A stretch of DNA of 64,000 nt from the NCBI RefSeq assembly GCF_019402665.1, contig NZ_VSST01000017.1:1-64000 (forward strand), given 5' to 3'. Position 1 is the stretch's first letter, and each line of letters begins with the position of its first letter. The notes beneath the pieces were generated by a model. The model was not told the origin of the DNA and did no database searches. It saw only the letters and a list, made by a program, of their open reading frames with translations. The DNA comes from Bradyrhizobium canariense. Lineage in GTDB: Bacteria; Pseudomonadota; Alphaproteobacteria; Rhizobiales; Xanthobacteraceae. Below are positions 39,390 through 47,872 of this stretch, in pieces. The position numbers were made by a program, and so were the translations under genes.

Positions 39390-40193
39390 ATGGCATTTTC
39401 GAGGATAACGGCGGCAATTCTGGGCCTCTGCCTTGCGGGGGTGAATGCCGCTGGCGCCGAAATACCCAGGCTCGACATCGTCGGGACTGGAGATGGCATC
39501 GATGTCCTGCGCGTCATCGCGATGAGCTTCATGCAGCAGGAAGGATCGGCACGGATCGAGGTCCCGCCGAGCATCGGTTCTGGCGGAGGCATCGCGGCCG
39601 TGGGGTCCGGCAAGGCGATCTTGGGGCGCGTCGCACGCCGGCTGACCGACGCCGAAGCGGCTTCCGGCATCGTCTACAAGGCGATCGCCCGCCTGCCATC
39701 GGCTTTCATCGTCCATCCCGCCTGTGGGGTGAGTGCCGTTACAAGCGATCAGCTCGCTGCGATCTATTCGGGCCGCCTCGCGAATTGGAAGGAGCTGGGC
39801 GGCGCCGATTTGCGCATCCGCGTCGTGCGGCGCGAGGACCAGGACAGCACTCTCACCGTACTGCGGGCCAGCATGCCCGGCTGGCATGATCTCGAGATCA
39901 CCGAGAAATCGAAGACGGCGACCACCACACAGGAAGCGATCGAAACGGTTCGCGATGTTCAAGGCGCGGTCGGCTTCGGCCCGTTCTCGCGGCCGTTGGA
40001 ACAAGGGCTCACAGTGCTTCGCGTGGATGGTCACTACCCGACCGACGCGGACTATCCCTCGAGCGTGGTGCTGGCGCTGATCTATTTGAGGACGTTGCAG
40101 GATCCAGACGCCTTGGCCTTTCTACGCTTTGCCGATACGCAGAAGGCGGCCGACCTCATCATCAGCCTCGGTAGTCTACCCGTCAAGCCGTGA
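39390..40193 (+). CDS. PstS-like periplasmic substrate-binding protein
   Basis: The 267-residue protein has a signal peptide (MAFSRITAAILGLCLAGVNAAGA). The mature domain resembles phosphate-binding PstS-like proteins: IEVPPSIGSGGGIAAVGSGK (ligand loop), AFIVHPACGVSAVTSDQLAA, IYSGRLANWKELGGADLRIR and VRREDQDSTLTVL. Stand-alone members without transporter genes are often sensors or tungstate/phosphate scavengers. No pst genes are adjacent. It ends 30 bases from the convergent reductase gene and is divergent from the GGDEF-EAL gene, so it may provide a ligand signal to either. ATG 39390 starts the signal peptide. Confidence 0.82.
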   Translation: MAFSRITAAILGLCLAGVNAAGAEIPRLDIVGTGDGIDVLRVIAMSFMQQEGSARIEVPPSIGSGGGIAAVGSGKAILGRVARRLTDAEAASGIVYKAIARLPSAFIVHPACGVSAVTSDQLAAIYSGRLANWKELGGADLRIRVVRREDQDSTLTVLRASMPGWHDLEITEKSKTATTTQEAIETVRDVQGAVGFGPFSRPLEQGLTVLRVDGHYPTDADYPSSVVLALIYLRTLQDPDALAFLRFADTQKAADLIISLGSLPVKP

Positions 40194-40223
40194 GCCGCCG
40201 GCGCTGCTGAGCTCCGCGTCGGC

Positions 40224-41234
40224 TCACAGACCGGGACGATGAGGCTGCTCCCGGCTTCGCCATAGACGGGTGACCTTGTCCATCAGCGATGAGGTTTGCG
40301 AGCTCGGCAGGAAGGGATCGGCGTAGCATTGCGCATTGGCCGAGCGCGCCTTGTTCTTCACGGTATCGACGAGACCAACGGGGCCGGCGACGTAGACCGT
40401 ATCGTCCAGCCCGAGCAAGGGGAGGTAGTGCGACGGGCGCCCGGGCCTGATCGGCAGGGTGGATCCGACCTCCGTCGTCGCAATGACGTCGCGGACACCG
40501 TCGTCGATCAGCCACTGCAACGAGGGAAGCATATAGAGGTTGTCGGCATCCCGGCTGCCGGCGACGACCACCATCTCGCGGTTGCGCTGGGTCGAGCGCG
40601 CCGAGCGGGCCAGCGCCCAGATCGGGGCCCAGCCTGCTCCGCCGGCGACCAGCACGAGCGGCCCCTGGCCCTGTCGCAGATAGGCTTGTCCGAACGGGCC
40701 TTGCACATGCGCCGCATGGCCGGGCCTGATGGCCTTGCCGAACTGCCCCGACACGGTGCCGTCAGGCTGGCGCCGGATGTGGAAGACGAGTTCGGCTTGC
40801 TTGAAGGTACCATCGAGTCTGAAGGTCGGGCTGAACTCGCGCGCAGGATAGCCGGAAAACTTGACGCGCACATATTGGCCCGGCCGAAACTCGAGGGGCG
40901 CTGAGGTCGTCAGCACGACTTCGGCGATCTCTGGCGAGAGCTCGTTGATCTCGGTCACGGCGCACGCCCGCTTCATCGGCAGCGGCAATTCTTCGAATTC
41001 GATCTCTGCGTCGCCAGCGACCGCGGCCTGGCAGGCGAGCACAGTACGGCCGTGGCCTGAGCCGCCGTCATCGACCGAGCCCGACACCACCGTCACCCGG
41101 CAGCTCTGGCATTGTCCCGATCTGCAGTCGTGCGGAATCAGGATCGAGCCGCCGAGCGCCGCATCGATCAGGCTTTCGCCGGAGCGGGCTTCGACGAGCT
41201 TGCCGTTGAGGACGAGCCGACAATGCCTCGTCAT
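40224..41234 (-). CDS. 2Fe-2S ferredoxin-FAD/NAD(P)H reductase fusion
   Basis: The 336-residue protein has an N-terminal plant-type ferredoxin (HDCRSGQCQSCRVTVVSG with three of the four cluster cysteines, the fourth in GRTVLACQAAV). A ferredoxin-NADP reductase module follows: FRPGQYVRVKFSGYPAREFS binds FAD, VLVAGGAGWAPIWALARSAR binds nucleotide and DDTVYVAGPVGLVDTVKNKA is C-terminal. It belongs to the electron-transfer components of oxygenases and similar systems. No oxygenase is nearby. The gene directly follows the cytochrome b/heme gene (147 bases), so it probably passes electrons from NAD(P)H to that membrane protein. ATG 41234. Confidence 0.9.
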   Translation of the reverse strand: MTRHCRLVLNGKLVEARSGESLIDAALGGSILIPHDCRSGQCQSCRVTVVSGSVDDGGSGHGRTVLACQAAVAGDAEIEFEELPLPMKRACAVTEINELSPEIAEVVLTTSAPLEFRPGQYVRVKFSGYPAREFSPTFRLDGTFKQAELVFHIRRQPDGTVSGQFGKAIRPGHAAHVQGPFGQAYLRQGQGPLVLVAGGAGWAPIWALARSARSTQRNREMVVVAGSRDADNLYMLPSLQWLIDDGVRDVIATTEVGSTLPIRPGRPSHYLPLLGLDDTVYVAGPVGLVDTVKNKARSANAQCYADPFLPSSQTSSLMDKVTRLWRSREQPHRPGL

Positions 41235-41381
41235 CGCGAGGCCTCCGGGCGCCGCGAATTTCCGCGAGCAGACCGCTGCTCGCCGCGCCAGAATGCGATG
41301 CGAGGATGAGGGCGAAACCATGCTTCAGCGCAGTGACGCCGTGGTGCCCTCCGGTCGAGCTCGCGGCCGCCCGTGAGGTGG

Positions 41382-43124
41382 CTATTTCTCCGTGACGACA
41401 AGCACCGGGCGGTTATGGGTCGCATGCCGCGTCTGTGCATGGTCGAAAACAGCGACCCACATGTAGAGATCGCGGGCTGGCACGAAGGCCTTGTCATATC
41501 TGCCATCGCTTTTCATGTTGCGCGTCAGCTCGAGCGTCCAATGTCCGTTGCTCCATTTTGAAACGCCGGTGACATTGGCCCGCTCTCCTTCGGTGTCGCC
41601 GGCAATAATCACGCCAGGCAAGATCGTGCCAACGGGAATCCTCGCGTCGGCCTCTGGAGCGTAGGGTTCGCTCTCCCGGTCGAACATGTACCAGCGGCCG
41701 TTTTCGTCGTCGCTGCTGTCGGGATTGAGATCGAATTTGCCGAGCGCTGCGACCTGCGCCGTCCAGTCCTTGGGAAGCCGCAGAACCGTCACGGGCCCCT
41801 TGTCGTCCCTGTGGATGAACTTGAAATTATACGAATAAAGAGAGCGACCTGGCTTGTTCCAATAGCCGCCTTGGTAGCGGGCATCGTAATTTTGCTCGTC
41901 CAGGGTCGGGGCGTAGGGCGGGCCGATATATTGGCTGTCGACACGGCCGAGCATGCCCCCGCGCGACGCCTTCCACTGCCACATGTCTATGTAGCTGCCA
42001 TCCGTCGTGAAGTGGAAGCCCCGGCCGTTGATCGGCATCGGTTTGCCGGGCAGCGGGTTGGCGCCGAGATCCGTCGCGCCTGCGCCGCCGAGCGATGGGT
42101 TATCCGAGAAAATAACCGCCAGTTTGTCCTCGTAGAAGTCGACGGCGTCTTGCAGGCCCGCACGCTCGTCGAGGACGTGCCAGCCGTCCTCTTTCTTGAT
42201 GATCGGAATGCGGCGCAGGGAGCGGGTGGGATCTTCCCAGCGGAAGGCGAAATAGATCTTCTGCCCGTCGTGCAGAGCGCGCACCTCCACGAGCGATTCG
42301 CCCGATCCGCTGAGATTGGCACCCTGCTGGGCGCGGATGAAGACCGGGCGCGCGCGCGACCAGGCGGGATCGCCCATGGCGCCATCCAGCTTGGGCGCGT
42401 CGCTCACACGCGCGATGACGAGCGTATCGCGCGTCGCCCAGTCGAGCCCGGCGACGCCGCACGCGATTGCCACCCCGATTGCCGCGGCAACGAGAAGAGG
42501 CCGCGGCCGCACGGCCTTCGTGATCGCGAGCGGGGTGGGCCGAAACACGCGGAAAATCTGCAGCCACCCGCCATAGAGATAATGCGCGGCGACATGCGCG
42601 AAGATATAGACGAGCGAGACGAAGGCGGCGGTCGAGTGGAGATAAGCCCACCAGCCGCCATAGCCGAGATACATCATGACGCCCGTCGCCGTGAGGAAGA
42701 TCACGAGCGCATAGACGAACCAGTGCAGGATGACGTTGACGGCTCCCCATTTGAGGCGAGCCGGAGCGCGCATCGCGAGAATCCGCGTCTTCTTGGGGCT
42801 GTTGCGCTCGACGAGGCCGCTGCGCGCGAGGTAGGCGACGTAGGCCGACCCGCAGAAGAAGACGGCGAGTCCGGCGAGCAAATGCCAGGAGAAGATCTCG
42901 CCCTGTGGCAGGACGGGAGCGAGCCATTTCGAGAAGGGGGCGTGCAGCGCGTCCGCTGCGATGCGTAGGCCGGTAACGAGGCTGACGACGAACGCGAGGG
43001 CGGTCGCCCAATGGAGCGTTATCGTCCCGACATCCGTGCGTGGCGGGCCATCGTGAGGCTTTGTTTGAGCGAGGCTTCTCTCGGTCAAGGCGTCGGCGTT
43101 CGTTCGAGCGGTGTCATTTTTCAT
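41382..43124 (-). CDS. Cytochrome b (b561/FdhI type) fused to ethylbenzene-dehydrogenase-type heme domain
   Basis: From ATG 43124 the product has 580 residues. Residues about 30-205 hold four membrane helices with candidate heme-ligand histidines (ITLHWATALAF, FSWHLLAGLAV, NVILHWFVYAL, FAHVAAHYLYGGW). A fifth helix near 215-235 leads into a periplasmic beta-rich domain of about 340 residues (APKLDGAMGDPAWSRARPVF, QKIYFAFRWEDPTRS, GHWTLELTRNMKSDGRYD), the heme-b-binding domain of the ethylbenzene dehydrogenase gamma family. The fusion predicts transmembrane electron flow to a periplasmic heme. A longer start at 43160 is possible. Paired with the reductase downstream. Confidence 0.88.
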   Translation of the reverse strand: MKNDTARTNADALTERSLAQTKPHDGPPRTDVGTITLHWATALAFVVSLVTGLRIAADALHAPFSKWLAPVLPQGEIFSWHLLAGLAVFFCGSAYVAYLARSGLVERNSPKKTRILAMRAPARLKWGAVNVILHWFVYALVIFLTATGVMMYLGYGGWWAYLHSTAAFVSLVYIFAHVAAHYLYGGWLQIFRVFRPTPLAITKAVRPRPLLVAAAIGVAIACGVAGLDWATRDTLVIARVSDAPKLDGAMGDPAWSRARPVFIRAQQGANLSGSGESLVEVRALHDGQKIYFAFRWEDPTRSLRRIPIIKKEDGWHVLDERAGLQDAVDFYEDKLAVIFSDNPSLGGAGATDLGANPLPGKPMPINGRGFHFTTDGSYIDMWQWKASRGGMLGRVDSQYIGPPYAPTLDEQNYDARYQGGYWNKPGRSLYSYNFKFIHRDDKGPVTVLRLPKDWTAQVAALGKFDLNPDSSDDENGRWYMFDRESEPYAPEADARIPVGTILPGVIIAGDTEGERANVTGVSKWSNGHWTLELTRNMKSDGRYDKAFVPARDLYMWVAVFDHAQTRHATHNRPVLVVTEK

Positions 43125-43480
43125 TGCGTAAAGCTTACCCTGGTCAACCGGCAGAGCCACAGCGTCCGGTTCTCGCTCTCCCGGAAAAGCGGACAGCTGC
43201 GAATAAACTACCTCCGCGATATCATAAGCAAGTTGTCAAGTCTGGCGAGATCGCTCTTTTGGCGACAATTCGTCCCCAGTTGGCTGTCCTCTGGACATTC
43301 GAGAAGGCGCGAGCATCGCGAGGTCCGTGGGATTTCTGGCGGGCAGTTTTGCTCCCCCTTGGGGACACCCTGCTGGCGAAGGCAATCAGGCGAAGCATTG
43401 GGGATTTGGCGAGATGGACGTGGTCGCCGAAGCAGCCAAGACGGCGGGTGGCTAGACCATGTCCATCATAGCCTCGGCAG
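43125..43480. other. Upstream region of the cytochrome b/heme gene
   Basis: No gene is recognised. On the minus strand CTTGACAACTTGC appears near 43230 and could be a -35-like element, but no convincing -10 lies at the right distance. The rest is unassigned. Confidence 0.3.
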
Positions 43481-43483
43481 AAA

Positions 43484-43624
43484 CCGTTGACCTACACCAA
43501 GCCAGACGGAGAGACGTGGATGACCGCGACATGGGATGAAGCCAAGGGCCTACAGCGTCCTCTTGCAGACGGTGCGCTGCGAATCGTGGCACGAGGGGTG
43601 AAAGAGGATCGAACTGCTGCATGA
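43484..43624 (+). pseudogene. C-terminal fragment of an SOS-response-associated peptidase (SRAP/YedK)-like protein
   Basis: The frame reads [20 protein letters not shown] and [17 protein letters not shown] with TGA. The LQRPLPDGALKIVARG end is the C-terminus of rhizobial SRAP-domain proteins, which crosslink to abasic DNA. The catalytic Cys2 end and the whole core are absent. Its stop overlaps the ATG of the 86-aa gene (ATGA), so the relic may still supply translational coupling. Confidence 0.5.
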
Positions 43625-43881
43625 AACACACAGAGGCACGTCCCTACGCACGAGAACTCCTTGAACTCGCCGCAGGCGTGCAGCCGATCAACGACCGCAT
43701 CCACATCGAGAAGATCAATTATCCCTTCCTCTATACACTCAAAGGAAAAGGTACCGGGTTCGGCGCCGGCATCAGGTGCGCTGTTGAAAAGGGTTGGCTC
43801 GAGCTGCACGAAAGTGGGACTTACGTGCGGCTGCTGACGGCTGTCGAACGGGCTGCTCAGTCAATAGATCAGCGTGAATGA
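43621..43881 (+). CDS. Small conserved protein (86 aa) convergent with a microprotein
   Basis: The product begins [20 protein letters not shown] and has a conserved core ([40 protein letters not shown]) followed by [13 protein letters not shown]. The core looks like a small winged-helix-like fold with a basic turn. A truncated copy is at 35533-35697. Its 3' end overlaps by 21 bases the convergent 26-aa peptide gene, as the other copy also does. Function unknown. A regulatory or antitoxin-like role for the overlap is only a hypothesis. Confidence 0.65.
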   Translation: MKHTEARPYARELLELAAGVQPINDRIHIEKINYPFLYTLKGKGTGFGAGIRCAVEKGWLELHESGTYVRLLTAVERAAQSIDQRE

Positions 43882-43941
43882 CAACCACGTCGCCAGTGAC
43901 GCGCAGAGACCAATTCCGAGATAAGGCAATGCAAGGCGCAT
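43861..43941 (-). CDS. 26-aa hydrophobic microprotein, copy 2
   Basis: The frame begins MRLALPYLGIGLCASLATWL and ends SFTLIY with TGA. GGAGGG sits 9 bases before the ATG. It is nearly identical to the peptide at 35459-35539. Most nucleotide differences fall at third positions or give conservative changes. It is a one-helix membrane peptide of unknown function, convergent and overlapping with the 86-aa gene. Confidence 0.7.
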   Translation of the reverse strand: MRLALPYLGIGLCASLATWLSFTLIY

Positions 43942-44034
43942 CGGGCTTTCCCTCCGAAACGCAATTAAGAATCATCATGTCATGCTTGGACGACGACTGC
44001 TAGGAATCTTTGGGTGCAGTCCGCGCGCCTTAGG

Positions 44035-44937
44035 ACCCGGCGCCCGTGGAAAGTTTAATTTCGCTGGTTCGATTGAGCCGGCGGAGCGGCCCCGGCATTA
44101 ACACCGGCGCCCAAGCCGGGGGCGGCAATGCCCACACATCACTCACGGGCGTTATGCTCAGGATGTAGAGGCCCTCATCCAAGGGTAACAAAGCGAGTTC
44201 ACGAGCGCGGAAGAAAGTTGTCGATGTGACGATCCCGTCCGCTCTACCAACACGCTTTCGGCGCGATACCAACGGCCCTACCAAAAAAGTCACCGGATGG
44301 AGACCCCGGAGGGAGCAGCGCCTTGGCTTCGGCGTTTGCCTGCTCAACCATGCCGACTGTGACGCGCCGTCTCTTTCGGTCGAGGGATGAGTGTTGGCCG
44401 CGCGGCAACGCCCGATAGCGCTGCCCACCAACTAAGTCAGGTTCGCGCTCCTATCGCTAACCAAGGCGACCCGATATCTTCTCGGGGTGATTAAGTTTTG
44501 ATCGACTGTTGAACCCTGCAAATTTAACCGCGCTTCCGGTGGGGAGCTTTGTTCATGCAAATCGATTTGAGGTCCGCCGAGCGCAGCCCGGCGAGGGATG
44601 CTGAGGTGGAGGACTGCCCCTCCGATATTACAACTGCGAGTAAACCCGCCGCGCGAAAGACAACGCCGAAAACACGCACTGGCCGCTCATTCCATTTCCT
44701 GACGGTTGGTACGCGACGTCGTGAAACGGTCGAGATCGGCGCCTTACGCGTTGGCGCGGGTCGGGTCGCGGCGGATCGACCGCGCCGATCCGTGCCGGCG
44801 TTAGTGGCGGTGATCAGGTATTTGTGGAGTTCGAGCGTCGCCAGAAGAACTGCCAGTCATGCCGAGCTTAGGAACACTTTTTGGTGCCGCGAGGTTTCCT
44901 TCCTCATCAGAGGCCTAGCATTGCGGAGTTCTCTTCC
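44035..44937. other. Interval with no recognisable gene, contains a hairpin repeat
   Basis: Long frames on both strands (for example 44030-44431 minus and 44549-44956 plus) have Arg/Ser/Pro-rich content with no family likeness and are taken as GC artefacts. The only structured element seen is the repeat at 44077-44125. Confidence 0.4.
44077..44125 (-). repeat. GC-rich hairpin repeat, divergent copy 5
   Basis: On the minus strand: CCCCCGGCTTGGGCGCC, GGTGTTAATGCCGGGG, CCGCTCCGCCGGCTCAA. It shares the CCGGGGCCGCTCCGCC block with copies 1-4 but in opposite orientation. Confidence 0.5.
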
Positions 44938-45159
44938 ATGGATACCCAGATCGTGATGGACCACACAGGCGAAAGCAGACATTTCTTTGAACAAACTGAT
45001 CCGAAGGGGCTCGCCGAGGCTGAACGGCGATTTAAGCAGCTCACCAATCAGGGGTTTACTGCCGCGACGCGAAAGGCGGGCAGTGAACTGAAGGTCACAC
45101 GGTCGTTTGATCCCACCGCGGAAGAGACGCTATTCTATCCGCGTCTCGTCGGCGGCTAA
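44938..45159 (+). CDS. Conserved rhizobial hypothetical protein (73 aa)
   Basis: The product begins MDTQIVMDHTGESRHFFEQT and continues DPKGLAEAERRFKQLTNQGF, ending EETLFYPRLVGG. I know this family as a common short Bradyrhizobium protein (HTGESRH-F, AEAE-RF--LTGKGFTA, FDP-AEETLF-PRL-GG). Its strong conservation at both ends suggests a complete small domain, possibly phage-related. ATG 44938 begins the conserved part. It is 18 bases upstream of the 140-aa gene and probably co-transcribed. Confidence 0.7.
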   Translation: MDTQIVMDHTGESRHFFEQTDPKGLAEAERRFKQLTNQGFTAATRKAGSELKVTRSFDPTAEETLFYPRLVGG

Positions 45160-45176
45160 GCTATCGCGATGCGACG

Positions 45177-45599
45177 ATGTTTCTGTCCAGACGCAGCGAC
45201 GCTAACAATACGCGCTTCCGCGCCCTCCGTGAGCTTTATCGGAGCTTCACCGAGCAAAATGGCCCGGAAGCGCGTTCGCGGCGTCTGCTGCGGGATTGGT
45301 TATCTCCAGAGCAGCGCGCGCAATTCGATGCCAACAACTATTTCGAAGTCACCGGTTCTCACACCGGCAGACGATATCGAGTTCAATATGGTACCCTGAG
45401 CAATGTTGTAGAGCTCGACGCATCAGGGCAGCCCGCGATCGGCTGGTGTTTCGTTCCCGAACGTCCTCTGGCGGCTGGCGATGTGATGCTCGCCCAGAAG
45501 ATCGCGCTCGAAACCGACGAAGCCGCAGTGCTCGCGCTTGCCCACCGGTTTTCTCTGAGACTGCCGTCTCTGCCCCGAGTAGTGCGGCGTGCTTACTAG
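45177..45599 (+). CDS. Conserved rhizobial hypothetical protein (140 aa)
   Basis: The product contains ARSRRLLRDWLSPEQRAQFD, NYFEVTGSHTGRRYRVQYGT and SGQPAIGWCFVPERPLAAGD, then VMLAQKIALETDEAAVLALA. This arrangement (LRDWLSPEQR-QFD---YFEV-G---G--YRI--G, then GWCFVP-G-L--GDVMLAQKIALE-DE) recurs in Bradyrhizobium proteins of unknown function. No membrane segments. It is linked to the 73-aa gene. Confidence 0.7.
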   Translation: MFLSRRSDANNTRFRALRELYRSFTEQNGPEARSRRLLRDWLSPEQRAQFDANNYFEVTGSHTGRRYRVQYGTLSNVVELDASGQPAIGWCFVPERPLAAGDVMLAQKIALETDEAAVLALAHRFSLRLPSLPRVVRRAY

Positions 45600-45799
45600 G
45601 TCGCCCAAGGATCTAGGGATGCACCGCCAGCGCCTGGTGGTCGACCTGAAGGCCTGGGAGGGCTTCGATTGCAGGCTGGCGATTGCCCAGATAGAGCAGG
45701 ACATCGCGGCGATAGACACGGGCTGGAGGCGCTTTCGGGGTCTGAAGCCAGTTAGGCTAACGGGCCAACCCGGTGGCGGCGAGTGCGCAAGGAGGACAA

Positions 45800-46855
45800 G
45801 TGCTGCGATCTTTCATCATGACTGCCCTCGCACTGGGTTGGGGATCCTCGTCCGCGCTCAGCCTGACGTCGGAGGAGATCATCGCTAAGCTTCGCGCCGC
45901 CGGCTATTCGCACATCCAGGAACTACCAGCCGGAAAGATAAAGACCTACAAGGCCGTCAAGGAAGGCACCGCGCGCTGGCACAGGGATCGCGATCCAGCC
46001 AAGTCTAGACGCGCGGTGAAGGAGTATCTGGCGACCCTCAACGATACGGCGTGGGGCGCCGCCAGCGATGTCGTCCCGAAGTTTATTTCGCCATCCGATC
46101 CGGCAGCGCAATGGACCGGGGCTCACAAGGGGGCGGCATTCTTCGCGTACTCCGATAACTATCTGATCGACGTGAAGTTCGGTGTCATCGTTGACGTCGA
46201 GGCCTCCCGCGCCATTCGCCAGGCCGAGGTCCGCGCAGCAAAGACCATCGTCGAACGGACCGAGGAGCGCTTCGGTCTCAAGCCAGAACGGCTTATCGGA
46301 GATACCGCATACGGGGCTGCTCCGATGCTGAACTGGCTGGTCGAGGAGAAGGGCATCGGGCCGCATATCCCTGTGTTCGATAAGTCGAAGCGGGATGACG
46401 GTACCTTCTCGCCGAGCGACTTTCGATATGACCCGGCCGGCGACGTCTATCACTGCCCGGGTGGTAAGCGGCTTGGGACAAGCGGTACCGTGCATGAAGG
46501 CAAGACGCTGCTGTATCGAGCAAGCAAGCTCGACTGCGATGTATGCCCGCTTAAATCGCAGTGCTGTCCAAAAGAACCGTCGCGCAAGATCCCGCGCGAC
46601 ATCCATGAATACGCCCGAGACGTTGCCCGGTCGATTGCCGACACCGAAGACTTTGAGAAGTCACGACGTGAGCGCAAGAAGGTCGAGATGCGGTTCGCAC
46701 ATTTGAAGCGCATCCTGAAGCTCGGTAGGCTTCGACTGCGGGGACCAAAAGGCGCTCAGGACGAGTTTGTTCTTGCTGCCATCGCCCAGAACCTGCGGCG
46801 GCTCGCGTCGCTGGGCGCTCGTCCACCACCCGCTCGGGCTCTGTGCATTGCGTAG
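45800..46855 (+). pseudogene. PepSY-type secreted protein fused to a truncated IS1182-family transposase
   Basis: From GTG 45800 (AAGGAGG 7 bases upstream) the frame encodes a signal peptide (FIMTALALGWGSSSALS) and half a PepSY domain (SEEIIAKLRAAGYSHIQELP, GKIKTYKAVKEG). It then continues in frame into an IS1182 transposase: PKFISPSDPAAQWTGAHKGA, YLIDVKFGVIVDVEASRAIR, GLKPERLIGDTAYGAAPML, a DCDVCPLKSQCC zinc-ribbon-like stretch and KKVEMRFAHLKRILKLGRLR. The transposase lacks roughly its first 200 residues. The junction is near 45970. The element has cut a PepSY gene and then lost its own left part. The resulting 351-residue chimera is unlikely to be functional. Confidence 0.8.
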
Positions 46856-47189
46856 CGTTCGAGTTGCGTAGAGAGCGTCAGGGCCGGCGGATCAAAGCCG
46901 GTCGTCCTTAGAGAAATGGCCGAACGATCCATCGCTAACGGCCGACTTCTGCAACAAAATCGGCCAATACCGGAAGTAGCCAACCTGTTCGATCACCCAG
47001 TCGACGCGGACGCTGAACGTCGGTGGAAATTCGAGCGATGCCGCTCCGGGCATCAATCTTCCGCACGCTAGGTGACTACCTATCCAAATGCCGCGATTGC
47101 AAGCACAACGGCGGCGACGAGGATCGGACCTGCATCGGAGAAAAAGGGAATCATGTGGCTGACCTACGCACTGCCCGATGATCACGAAC
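46856..47189. other. Right flank of the IS1182 remnant; no gene
   Basis: No coding sequence is recognised. The segment CGACTTCTGCAACAAAATCG (near 46942) resembles the sequences found at ends of IS1182-type copies, but I cannot define a terminal repeat without the left end. Confidence 0.35.
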
Positions 47190-47621
47190 CTAGAAATATC
47201 GCCACGGACAAGCACGCGCAATCTGTGCGCTAGGAACTTTGTTCAATCTCATGATCGTTCTAACATTTGCACTGACGCAGACAGGACAGAAGAACCAAGA
47301 CTCACTTGCGATTACCCTCGGACCCGGACTGGGATTGTAACCGCACATCGTTCGATGACATTGAAAACCGTCACAAGCATCATAACCCATGAATGCAATT
47401 TCAGGGGCGGGATAACCTGAACAATACACTTTCGTTCCAGTCCAGCATTTGCCACCGTTCCCTTTTGAATCACTCTTCACGTATGTCATTCCCAGATCAG
47501 TGCAGTCTGCTGGCGACCCATAGCAAAATGGGGCTGTCCCGATCCACATCCCTGACTCCGCAAATGCATCTCTGCTTACCAAGATAGCGGTTAGTGCGAA
47601 GACTATCCTGAATAGGATCAT
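47190..47621 (-). CDS. Secreted cysteine-rich protein with GTAPFC motif
   Basis: The 143-residue product has a signal peptide (MILFRIVFALTAILVSRDAFA). Its cysteine-rich domain contains MWIGTAPFCYGSPADCTDLG, GNGGKCWTGTKVYCSGYPA and CDGFQCHRTMCG. The GTAPFC-G-DC / C-TG-K--C spacing recalls small disulfide-rich extracellular domains found widely in bacteria and animals. The C-terminal 35 residues are variable. AGGGAGG lies 5 bases before ATG 47621. Function unknown. An extracellular interaction role is inferred from export and disulfides. Confidence 0.7.
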   Translation of the reverse strand: MILFRIVFALTAILVSRDAFAESGMWIGTAPFCYGSPADCTDLGMTYVKSDSKGNGGKCWTGTKVYCSGYPAPEIAFMGYDACDGFQCHRTMCGYNPSPGPRVIASESWFFCPVCVSANVRTIMRLNKVPSAQIARACPWRYF

Positions 47622-47872
47622 AGAAGCCTCCCTACCTGTAACAGATGTGGAGGGGGCACCAGGTGGATACCCTGAGACCCACCGCAGAAGATATTTGAGC
47701 AACCAGAGACGCCTGTAAAGAAAAGATCCGCATGTCGCACGACTTACCAGTGGTCAGTCGCACTGCGCGTCGCAAGGCCCAGTGATGACATCAGCGCCCG
47801 CAGACTTTCCGTGATCCAGATCAAGGGATTGGCCTACCCCTTGGGGGCCATATACGCCTAGGCAGGCTGGAC

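Noticed and set aside
39390..40193. PstS-like gene as part of a phosphate ABC transporter operon
   Set aside because: No permease or ATPase genes are adjacent; neighbours are a divergent GGDEF-EAL gene and a convergent reductase gene.
41811..42968. 385-codon plus-strand frame opposite the cytochrome b/heme gene
   Set aside because: It is fully antisense to a gene with clear domain matches; its Arg/Glu/Ala-rich composition is the usual mirror image of high-GC coding DNA.
44549..44956. 135-codon plus-strand frame before the 73-aa gene
   Set aside because: Arg/Thr/Ser-rich with no conserved pattern; overlaps the start of the better-supported gene at 44938.
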